Positions 38,095 through 45,246 of a stretch of DNA of 64,000 nt are shown here, piece by piece (position 1 is the first letter of the stretch; each line of letters opens with the position of its first letter). The notes under the pieces were generated by a model that saw only the letters and a program-made list of their open reading frames with translations, made no database searches and was not told the DNA's origin. A program made the translations under genes and the position numbers. Source of the DNA: JAGQRJ01 sp041402045 (GTDB taxonomy: Bacteria > Planctomycetota > J058); the NCBI GenBank assembly GCA_041402045.1, contig JAWKSZ010000021.1, forward strand, positions 1 through 64,000. The letters are read 5' to 3'.

Positions 38095-39093
38095 CTACCC
38101 GCCGAGCTTGGGGTCGTCGCTCCTGACGGTCTCGGTCTGGCCGTCCGGCCACTCGATCACGATCGCCTTGACCTTCTTGAGCCCGGCTCGGGGGTCCAGG
38201 TCCTCGAGCACGTCCCTGAGCGTGGCCCCGGTGGTGAAGTCCAGGCGGCCCTTGGGCTCACCGATCGGGTCCCCGACGCTGACGCGGAAGAAGGTCTTCT
38301 CCTCCCACGCGCCGTCGATCCACTTACGCACGAGCAGGCTGCAAGACTCCTGGAAGTCGGGCTCGGTGATCTCGAGGGCCTTGGTCATGGGTTGGGTCGA
38401 GAGCGGGATCACCTGCACCTCGCGCTCGTTGGCGAAGGGCCCGGCCACGTCGGAGGCGACCCGCCTCTCGGAGTCGTTGAGGGTGACGACGACCTCCGGG
38501 TCCCGGACGACCGCGTCGGTCTCGTCCAGTTCAGCGACGCTCACGACCTTGTAGACGTAGGCGCGGCGGGCGGAGACGTGCTCGTCGACGAAGCTCAGCG
38601 CCTCGGTCTCGCCGAGCTTCTCCCACGCGTCCTCGCCGTCGATCGCGCGGTAGACCTCGTAGCGCACGGTCACATGGCGGGTGTCCGGGCTCACGCCCCA
38701 GGTGAGCCGGATCCGCCCGCGCTGGGAGGCGTCGCCCGTGAGGTCGATCGGGCCGCCGTGCCGCGCCTGCACGCGGTCCACGCCCGGGACGTAGTAGACG
38801 ATCCCGGGTCGGCGGTGGGAGATCCACGTCGGCCAGGGGCGCGCCGCGGGGACCGCCTCGGGGTCGAGCTCCCGCTCGAGCTCCGCCCTCCAGCCCGGTC
38901 CCTCGGCCGGCTCGAGCGACGCCTGGTCGTCGACGTAGCTCTGGACCTGGGTCATGGCCACCTCGACGCCGTCGGCCCGGGTCAGGGCCTCGGGGGTCCC
39001 CAGGAGCCCGGAGGCGACGTAGAGCAGCTCGAGCGCGAACACGCCCAGCACGATCTTCTCGAAGTGTCTGAGCAACAGAAACTTGGGATCCAT
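38095..39093 (-). CDS. Inner-membrane protein with FN3-like domain, PilP/GspC-position, copy 2
   Basis: 332 residues, closely related to the gene at 39784 (about 70 percent identical by eye). A short basic start and one membrane helix (KIVLGVFALELLYVASGLL) are followed by a periplasmic region. That region holds the fixed motif RPWPTWISHRRPGIVYYV, an FN3-like domain (GVSPDTRHVTVRYEVYRAID) and a C-terminal beta domain (VKAIVIEWPDGQTETV). Its place between PilO-like and secretin genes is where PilP or GspC would lie, but no direct similarity to PilP was seen, so that role is inference. Reading frame is intact in this copy. Confidence 0.65.
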   Translation of the reverse strand: MDPKFLLLRHFEKIVLGVFALELLYVASGLLGTPEALTRADGVEVAMTQVQSYVDDQASLEPAEGPGWRAELERELDPEAVPAARPWPTWISHRRPGIVYYVPGVDRVQARHGGPIDLTGDASQRGRIRLTWGVSPDTRHVTVRYEVYRAIDGEDAWEKLGETEALSFVDEHVSARRAYVYKVVSVAELDETDAVVRDPEVVVTLNDSERRVASDVAGPFANEREVQVIPLSTQPMTKALEITEPDFQESCSLLVRKWIDGAWEEKTFFRVSVGDPIGEPKGRLDFTTGATLRDVLEDLDPRAGLKKVKAIVIEWPDGQTETVRSDDPKLGG

Positions 39094-39112
39094 GGCGGCG
39101 CCCCTCCTGGAA

Positions 39113-39155
39113 CGAACACGACCCTGGCAGGGGTCGGGTTCCAGCGGACCGCCCG
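39113..39155. repeat. Hairpin element related to 37998-38045
   Basis: Shares acgaacacgacc, a gggtcggg arm and ggaccgcccg with the element at 37998-38045. The stem cgaccc/gggtcg spans 39119-39136. On the minus strand it lies 20-60 bases upstream of the FN3-like gene start at 39093. Confidence 0.55.
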
Positions 39156-39274
39156 TCCGAGTTCGGCAGCGCGCGCAGCGCCCGGATCCCCGTACGGCGC
39201 CCCCGCCCGCCCGGGGGCCCCGCTCGTCGCTACGTGCAGGCGCAGCAGGGGCTCCCCGAGTCGGACGAAGAAGG

Positions 39275-39310
39275 GAACCGCCAAGACGCCAAGACCGCCA
39301 AGGCTCCGCC
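39275..39310 (+). repeat. Dispersed GCCAAGG repeat, copy 4
   Basis: Begins gaaccgccaagacgccaag and ends ctccgcc, in the same orientation as the copy at 22441 and inverted relative to the adjacent array at 39391. Confidence 0.75.
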
Positions 39311-39390
39311 CTGGCGGCCTCCCTCCGGGGTGGGGAGTGAGGCAGCACCGAGACGTGGGGGGGTCAGGCGTGTCGTCTTGTGCCTGCGCC

Positions 39391-39639
39391 AGCGGAGCCT
39401 TGGCGTCCTTGGCGTCCTTGGCGGTTCACTCTTCTTCTCTTCGCCGAGCGAGGTCGCGCCTGCGCGGAGCGGGACCGGGCTGTGCGGAGTGTCCGAGCGG
39501 AGCCTTGGCGTCCTTGGCGTCCTTGGCGGTTCACTCTTCTTCTCTACGCCGAGCGAGGTCGCGCCTGCGCGGAGCGGGACTGGGCTGTGCGGAGTGTCCG
39601 AGCGGAGCCTTGGCGTCCTTGGCGTCCTTGGCGGTTTGG
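39391..39639. repeat. 105-bp tandem array built on the GCCAAGG module
   Basis: Units start at 39391, 39496 and 39601 with an exact 105-base period; the third is partial. Each unit begins agcggagccttggcg, has three CCTTGGCG heptamers, then ggttcactcttcttctct and a g+c-rich tail ending gcggagtgtccg. The first two units differ at only a few bases, so the expansion is recent. Together with copy 4 it fills the 690-base gap between the two FN3-like paralogues, where no gene is seen. Confidence 0.85.
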
Positions 39640-39783
39640 ATCCTTGGGGCTGCCGGCGCGGCTTCGCAACAGCCTTGCCCGCGCCACGAGACGGTCAGAC
39701 GACCCACTGCGCACTGCCGGGCAGCCGCCCGAGCGGTCGGTCTGGACTCCGCAGGCGGCGCGGCGACGGAGGCTGCCGGCGGC

Positions 39784-40785
39784 CTACTTCTCGCCGATCT
39801 TGGGGTCGTCGCTCTTGACGGTCTCGGTCTGGCCGTCCGGCCACTCGATCACGATCGCCTTGATCGGCTTGAACCCGTCCTCGGGGGTCTCGTCCTCGAG
39901 CACGTCCTTGAGCGTGGCCCCGGTGGTGAAGTCCTGCCGGCCCTTCTGCTCGCCGATCGGGTCGCCGATCTTGACCCGGTAGAACGCCTTCTCCTCCCAC
40001 TTCCCGTCGAGCAGCTTGCGCACGATCAGGTTGCAGGACTCCTCGAAGTCCGGGTTCTTGATCTCGATCTCCTCGGTCATGGGGTCGGTCGAGATCGGGA
40101 TCACCTGGATCTCGCGCTCGGTGGCGAAGGGGCCGACCACGTTGGACTCGACGCGCTTGTCGGCGTCGTTGAGCGCACGATCGCCTCGGGGTCGGAGAAG
40201 ATCCCGTCGGTCTTGTCCAGCTCGGCTACGCTCGACCTTGTAGACGTAGGCGCGGCGGGTGGAGATGTCCTTGTCGACGAGGCTCAGCTCCTCGGTCTCG
40301 CCGATCTTCTCCCACTCGTTCTCGCCGTCGATCGAGCGGTAGATCTCGTAGCTCACCGTCACGTAGCGCGTGTCCGGGCTCACGCCCCAGTTGAGCTGGA
40401 TCTGACCCTGCGTGGAGGTGTCGCCGGTCACGTCGATCGGGCCGCCGTGGAGCGCGGTGAACTCCTTGTTCACGACCTCGACGTAGTAGACGATCCCGGG
40501 CCGGCGGTGGGAGATCCAGGTCGGCCAGGGGCGCGCCGCGGGGATCGACTGCGGGTCGAGCTTGCGCTCGAGCTCCGCCTTCCAGCCCGGGCCCTTGGCC
40601 GGCTCGAGGGAGGCCTGGTTGTTGACGTAGTTCTGGACCTTGGTCATGGCCACGCCGACGCCGTCGGCCTTGGTCAGGGCCTCGGGGGTCCCCAGGAGGC
40701 CCGAGGCGACGTAGAGCATCCAGAGGACGAACACGCCCAGCACGATCTTCTCGAAGTGTTTGAGCAACAGCAGCTTGGGATCCAT
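39784..40785 (-). CDS. Inner-membrane protein with FN3-like domain, PilP/GspC-position, copy 1
   Basis: 333 residues, paralogue of the gene at 38095, with the same layout: membrane helix KIVLGVFVLWMLYVASGLLG, the motif RPWPTWISHRRPGIVYYV, an FN3-like domain (SPDTRYVTVSYEIYRSIDG) and the C-terminal AIVIEWPDGQTETVKSDDP. Between about 40170 and 40235 the frame slips out and back. Reading the alternative frame restores VAELDKTDGIFSDPEAIV, matching the paralogue, so two compensating indels are likely sequence errors. The start lies 10 bases past the PilO-like stop. Confidence 0.65.
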   Translation of the reverse strand: MDPKLLLLKHFEKIVLGVFVLWMLYVASGLLGTPEALTKADGVGVAMTKVQNYVNNQASLEPAKGPGWKAELERKLDPQSIPAARPWPTWISHRRPGIVYYVEVVNKEFTALHGGPIDVTGDTSTQGQIQLNWGVSPDTRYVTVSYEIYRSIDGENEWEKIGETEELSLVDKDISTRRAYVYKVERSRAGQDRRDLLRPRGDRALNDADKRVESNVVGPFATEREIQVIPISTDPMTEEIEIKNPDFEESCNLIVRKLLDGKWEEKAFYRVKIGDPIGEQKGRQDFTTGATLKDVLEDETPEDGFKPIKAIVIEWPDGQTETVKSDDPKIGEK

Positions 40786-40795
40786 GGCAGCGCTC

Positions 40796-41740
40796 CTACT
40801 CGGCGGGGGTGTTGGTGAAGTCGAAGGCCTCGACCTCGAGTTCGACCTTGAGCGGGGGCTCGGGGACCCAACGGGTCCAATCACCGAACTGCTCGTGCTC
40901 CTCGAGCTGCACCTCGTAGACGCCCTTCTCGAACACGAACTCGTCGAGGGGGATCTGGAACTGCTTGGCGAAGTCGTGGCGGATCGTCCACACCGCCTTC
41001 TCGACCCGCATGCGCACCACGCGGAACGAGATGTCCTGAGCCAGGACCTCGCGCACCACCAACGGAATGTCCGCGGCGGCGCAGAAGAAGGTCACCCGAG
41101 CGGGGAGCCGTTTGTAGGCGGGCTCGGACTCCTGGGGCTCGGGGAGGAACTCGATCTCGGAGGCCAGGCGCAGCGCGTTGCCCTTCTTCAGGGCGTCGAG
41201 CAGCGCCTCCTGGATCCAGAAGCGCTTCTGGATCTTCTTGATCCCGTTGGCGTCCTCGGCCTGCTCCATGTTGATCAGAGGGGCGTCGGGCTTCTCCGGG
41301 TCCGTGACCAGGGCGCCGAAGCGCTCCTCGGCGCTCAGCGCGTTGAGCCGGGTGCGGAGCTTGGCGTTGAAGTCGTCGGAGTCGACCTTGTCCTTGCCCT
41401 CGAAGTCCTCGAACACGCGCTCCAGGGGCTCGTCCCGCGCCTTGACGACCTCGCCCAGGCTCGCGACCTCCTGCTGGTAGAGCTCGCGCTTGCGGGTGAG
41501 CTGCTCGATGTCCTTGGTGGTGTAGAGCGGGTTCTCGGGGTCCGGGGAGTCGACGCGCTTGGCGAAGCCGTCGAGGGTCCGGCTCTTGGTCTCGAGGTCG
41601 CGCAGCTTCTTCGCGGTGTCCTCCTGCATGCCGCTGATCACGACCACGTAGAGGATCACGGGGATCAGGGCCACGGCGTAGACGATCACCAGGCCCTTGT
41701 TCTGCAGGATCAGGTCTTTGGGGTTCGGTTGGCCGCTCAT
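40796..41740 (-). CDS. PilO-like inner-membrane protein
   Basis: 314 residues: a short cytoplasmic tail, one membrane helix (GLVIVYAVALIPVILYVVV), a coiled coil (about 40-110) and a periplasmic alpha/beta domain (LPARVTFFCAAADIPLVVRE). This matches the topology of PilO/GspM, which joins PilM-PilN to the secretin. Sequence identity to PilO is weak, so the call relies on layout and position. The ATG overlaps the PilMN stop (TAATG). Confidence 0.6.
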   Translation of the reverse strand: MSGQPNPKDLILQNKGLVIVYAVALIPVILYVVVISGMQEDTAKKLRDLETKSRTLDGFAKRVDSPDPENPLYTTKDIEQLTRKRELYQQEVASLGEVVKARDEPLERVFEDFEGKDKVDSDDFNAKLRTRLNALSAEERFGALVTDPEKPDAPLINMEQAEDANGIKKIQKRFWIQEALLDALKKGNALRLASEIEFLPEPQESEPAYKRLPARVTFFCAAADIPLVVREVLAQDISFRVVRMRVEKAVWTIRHDFAKQFQIPLDEFVFEKGVYEVQLEEHEQFGDWTRWVPEPPLKVELEVEAFDFTNTPAE

Positions 41741-43614
41741 TACTTGGGGTCCTCGAAGAACTCGCCTTCGCCCATGCCCTCTTCAGCGGGGGCTGGCTCC
41801 GGCTCGGGCGGCGGCTCGGGGACACCGACCTCGAACGTGAACTCGAGCATGACGGAGTAGAACGTCCCGGAGTCGATCTGGGCGCGCTTGGAGGCGGCGA
41901 GCCCGCCGATCTCCTCCTCGGCCCCGGCGTCGAGCTGACCCCAGGTGTACTCCCCGCCGACCTCGCGACGCACGAAGAACGGCGCCTTGCTCAGCCGCTT
42001 GGCGAGGGGCTTGCCGAACTCCTCGATGATCTGGTCGCGCATTTGGCGCCACTGGGCGCGCTTGTCCTCGGGCACGCGCTTGGCGACCAGCACCCGCACC
42101 TCGTGGCGCTCGGGGTGCTCGTCGTCCTTCTTGCGCTTGATGTCGAGCTCGAGCAGCCAGAGCTTGTTGTCGTCGGCCTTGGACTTGGCCAGCTCGCGGG
42201 TGAAGCGCCGCACCTGGGGCACGAGCTCCTCCGCCGAGTTGGCCTTGTGGTCCCACTCGATCACGGTGTCGTTGTCCGCGGGGAGCACGTCGCGGATCGC
42301 GTCGAGCAGCTCCAGCAGGAACACGCGCCCGCCGCCGAGGCTCGTGTAGGCCTTGGCCTCCTGCTCGTACTGGGTGAAGTCCGTGAGCTCCAGCGCGGAG
42401 TTCTGCGTGCCCTGGATCCCGGTCACACCGTTGGCCTTGGCCGCGGCGTCGACCACCCGGGACTGCATGCTCGAGGCGTGGAAGTAGGCCAGGCCGAAGG
42501 CGAGCCAGGCCACGACGGCCGCGCCGATCGCGAAGGGCAGCTTGTTCTTCAGCTCGCGGTTGATCTGCACGTCCTGGGGCGAGAGGTCGACCGTGCAGGG
42601 GGCCTCGCCCGCGCCCTGGAGCGCGAGCCCGATCGCGACCGCGAAGCCCATGAGGTGCTTGTCGAGGGTGTCGACGTCGACCTCCTCGTCGAGGATGAAC
42701 ATGTCCTCGAGCTGGGCGGCCTTGGTCACCTTGAGCTGGAGCTGCTCCTTGAGGAAGCGGCTCAGGTTCTTGAGCTTGGCGCCGTCGCCCAGGAGCAGCA
42801 CGCGCTTGATCTCGAGGTCCTCGGCCTGGCTCTTGAAGAAGCCCACCGAGCGGTGGATCTCCCCCACGAAGTCCTTGAGCACGCCCTGCATGCTGCTGAA
42901 GATCTTCTTGGCCTGGCTGCTCTTGCTCGAGGAGCGCTTGAGCTTCTCGGCCTGCTTGAAGGGGACCTTGAAGCGCTCGGCCAGGGCCTTGGTGATGTCG
43001 TTGCCCGCGATCCGCAGGTTGCGGATCCAGAAGCGGTCGCCGTCGACGATCACCAGGTCGGTGTGCTCGGCGCCCACGTCCAGCACGACGGTCCCGCCGG
43101 CCTGGTTGGGGTAGCTCGTGCGCACGAAGTTGTAGATCGCGAGCGGGGCGATGGTCACGATGTCGGGGTTGACCCCGCCCTCGCGCAGGTCGGACAGGAA
43201 GCCGTCCACGAGCTCCGAGCGCGTGGCGAAGATCCCGACCTCGACCTCTTCGCCCTCTTCGTGGCTGACGCGCACGAAGTCCCAGTTGACCTCGGCGATG
43301 GGGAACGGGATCTGTTGCTGCGCCTCGAGGCGCACCAGCTTCTCCACCTGCCCGGCGTCCACCGGCGGGAGCTTGATGAACCGGCTGAAGGCGTGCAGCC
43401 CCGCCAGGCCCACCACGACCTGATCCGAGCCGATCTTCTGGTTCTCGAGGAACGTGTTCAGCGCCTCGGACTTGGCCTCCTGGACGTCGTCCTCGTCGTC
43501 GGCGATCGGATAGGGCACGTGCTCGACGGCGAGGATCTCGATCCCGTCGCCCGTCGAGCGCAGCTTGACCGCTTTGAGCGCGGACTGCCCGATATCGAGG
43601 CCCCAAACTGCCAT
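41740..43614 (-). CDS. PilM-PilN fusion protein
   Basis: 624 residues. Residues 1-345 are PilM, an actin-like ATPase on the cytoplasmic face of type IV pilus machines: phosphate-1 motif LDIGQSALKAVKL, VVGLAGLHAFSRFIKLPPVD, the second phosphate strand VVLDVGAEHTDLVIV and GDGAKLKNLSRFLKEQ. Residues from about 348 look like PilN: TVDLSPQDVQINRELKN, a membrane helix (LPFAIGAAVVAWLAFGLAYF) and a periplasmic region of about 240 residues with a Pro/Glu-rich end. PilM normally binds the first residues of PilN, so a fusion makes the contact permanent. First gene of the operon, behind a strong promoter. Confidence 0.85.
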   Translation of the reverse strand: MAVWGLDIGQSALKAVKLRSTGDGIEILAVEHVPYPIADDEDDVQEAKSEALNTFLENQKIGSDQVVVGLAGLHAFSRFIKLPPVDAGQVEKLVRLEAQQQIPFPIAEVNWDFVRVSHEEGEEVEVGIFATRSELVDGFLSDLREGGVNPDIVTIAPLAIYNFVRTSYPNQAGGTVVLDVGAEHTDLVIVDGDRFWIRNLRIAGNDITKALAERFKVPFKQAEKLKRSSSKSSQAKKIFSSMQGVLKDFVGEIHRSVGFFKSQAEDLEIKRVLLLGDGAKLKNLSRFLKEQLQLKVTKAAQLEDMFILDEEVDVDTLDKHLMGFAVAIGLALQGAGEAPCTVDLSPQDVQINRELKNKLPFAIGAAVVAWLAFGLAYFHASSMQSRVVDAAAKANGVTGIQGTQNSALELTDFTQYEQEAKAYTSLGGGRVFLLELLDAIRDVLPADNDTVIEWDHKANSAEELVPQVRRFTRELAKSKADDNKLWLLELDIKRKKDDEHPERHEVRVLVAKRVPEDKRAQWRQMRDQIIEEFGKPLAKRLSKAPFFVRREVGGEYTWGQLDAGAEEEIGGLAASKRAQIDSGTFYSVMLEFTFEVGVPEPPPEPEPAPAEEGMGEGEFFEDPK

Positions 43615-43696
43615 ACAGGCACCCTACCCCGTCGTACAGGGCGAGCTCGCGTCCGAGACACGCCCTTGAAAACAAAGGATTAAAGCTAAGCGGGGA

Positions 43697-43725
43697 AGTG
43701 TAGGTAACGCCTCAGGGGCTGTCAA
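43697..43725 (-). promoter_or_regulatory. Strong sigma70-type promoter for the pil-like operon
   Basis: On the minus strand, a perfect -35 TTGACA (43720-43725) and -10 TACACT (43697-43702) are 17 bases apart. Transcription would start near 43690, giving a 5' leader of about 75 bases before the PilMN start. Confidence 0.8.
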
Positions 43726-43831
43726 GCCGGCCTCGTGCATGGGGTAGCGGTCCAGGGTAAGCGCGCGCAAGGGTTCGACCCGGGCCTCCGTCGACCCTCA
43801 CGCGCGAGCGCCCTGGGGGGTTCGCGCGAGC

Positions 43832-44558
43832 TCAGGCCTTGCGCCGGCTGAGGTAGGGGAAGCAGCGCTGCAAGTCCTGCCATGTTTTGCGCTTATCGGC
43901 TGGGGTGCGCAGCAGGTAGGCCGGGTGATAGGTGAGGATGGTCGGGATCCCTTCCCAGGAGAGCTCGCGCCCGCGGTTGCGGCCGAGGCCGTCCTCGGGG
44001 CGCAGGAGCCCGAGCCCGACCGCCGCGGTCTTGCCCAGGGCCACGATCACCTTGGGGCGCACGATCTGGAGCTGCTCGCGCAGGAAGGGCAGGCACGTCC
44101 CCATTTCGTCGGGCTGCGGGTTGCGGTTCCCCGGCGGGCGGCACTTGACCACGTTGCAAATGAACGCGTCGGCGCGCTCGATCCCCATGGCCTGGATCAT
44201 TTTCGTGAGCAGGTCCCCCGAGGGCCCGCAGAAGGCGAGGCCGCGCTCGTCCTCCATTTGCCCGGGGCCTTCGCCCACGAACGCGATCTCGGCCACGGCG
44301 TCGCCCTGCCCGAACACGAGGTTCGTCCGGCCCTGGGCCAGCTTGCAGCGGGTGCAGCCCGCCATGCGCCGGGCCAGGTCGCCGAGCAGCGCCTCGTTCT
44401 TCGCCCGGCGCGCGGCGAGGTCCTCGCTCGGCGCGGGCGCAGGCGCGGGGCGGCGCGCGCGGGCTCGGGGCGCGCGGCCGGGCGGGGCGGCTCCGGGCGC
44501 GCGGCGGAGCGCTGCGGCTCGGCGCGGACGGCGGGCGCGGGAGGCGGGCTGAGGGCAC
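43832..44558 (-). CDS. Uracil-DNA glycosylase, family 4-like, N-terminal frame uncertain
   Basis: The clear part (43832-44365, 177 residues) has the iron-sulfur Cys pair CTRCKLAQG and motif A GEGPGQMEDERGLAFCGPSG. A second Cys group follows (CNVVKCRPPGNRNP), then the HPAYLL motif B. Family-4 enzymes remove uracil from DNA. A helix just before (AARRAKNEALLGDLARRMAG) also fits the family and lacks a start codon in that frame. Further upstream a Pro/Arg/Ala-rich linker and the segment TRGFLAHAELDALLGLSA are readable in another frame. A single indel near 44430-44460 is likely. The true start, GTG 44558 or upstream, is unresolved. Confidence 0.82.
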
Positions 44559-44646
44559 CGCGCTCAGCCCGAGGAGCGCGTCCAGCTCTGCGTGGGCCAG
44601 GAACCCGCGGGTCAGCTCCGCAGCTCGGCCCGAGGGTCGGGCGCGT

Positions 44647-45181
44647 TCAATCCTCGTCGGCCCCCAGGAGCTCGTCGAAGTCCATGCTGTCGAGCTGGTC
44701 CTGGAAGCTGGTGAAGTCGCTCAAGCCCAAGGGGTTCTTGCGCTTGCTCTCCTTGGCGATCGCGTTGGGGACCTGCAGAGCACGGCGTCGGAGACGAAGA
44801 TCGGCGCGTCGCGCTTGATCGCGAGCACGAGGCAGTCCGAGGGCGGGCGTCGATCTTGACCTCGTTGGTCAGCCCCGACCACGCCTCGCCGTTCTTGCAG
44901 CGCTGCTCGAGGGTCAGGGTCGCGCAGAAGGTGCGGTCGACGATATCCGTGATCACCACGTGCTTGATCTCGACCTCGAACCCGTCGAGCACGTGCTCCA
45001 GCAGGTCGTGGGTCAGGGGGCGCTCGGCGTGCTCTTCCTTCAGCGCGCGGATCAGGGCGGCGCCCTCGTTGGAGCCAATGTGCATGACGAAGGCGTGGTC
45101 GTCGTTGCCGAGCAGGACCGCGATGCCGTGATCCGTCGGCACGACCTTGCGCACGGCGATCTCGTAGAGCTTTTCGGGCAT
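44647..45181 (-). CDS. Bifunctional nuclease (DUF151/BFN) family protein, two frame breaks
   Basis: About 178 residues when reassembled. MPEKLYEIAVRKVVPTDHGI, then GNDDHAFVMHIGSNEGAALI and THDLLEHVLDGFEVEIKHVV match the BFN fold. The expected RPSDCLVLAIKRDAPIFVSD motif appears after a one-base loss near 44848. VPNAIAKESKRKNPLGLSDF returns after a two-base gain near 44768, ending LLGADED. The family is described as having DNase and RNase activity; its physiological role is unclear. The indels look like sequence errors because all conserved blocks survive. Confidence 0.8.
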
Positions 45182-45246
45182 GGTCGTTCCTCGCGGGCAT
45201 TGTAGCGGAGCGGCTGCAACGGCGCCGGTGGTTTGTCGAGCCGCGC

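Noticed and set aside
39234..39982. Open frames through the GCCAAGG array (EPWRPWRPWRF repeats)
   Set aside because: The peptide repeats are a by-product of the heptamer DNA repeat and run into the antisense of the FN3-like gene.
44766..44850. Programmed frameshift in the bifunctional nuclease gene
   Set aside because: There are two breaks of opposite sense with no slippery heptamer or stimulatory structure, and similar breaks occur in many unrelated genes of the window.
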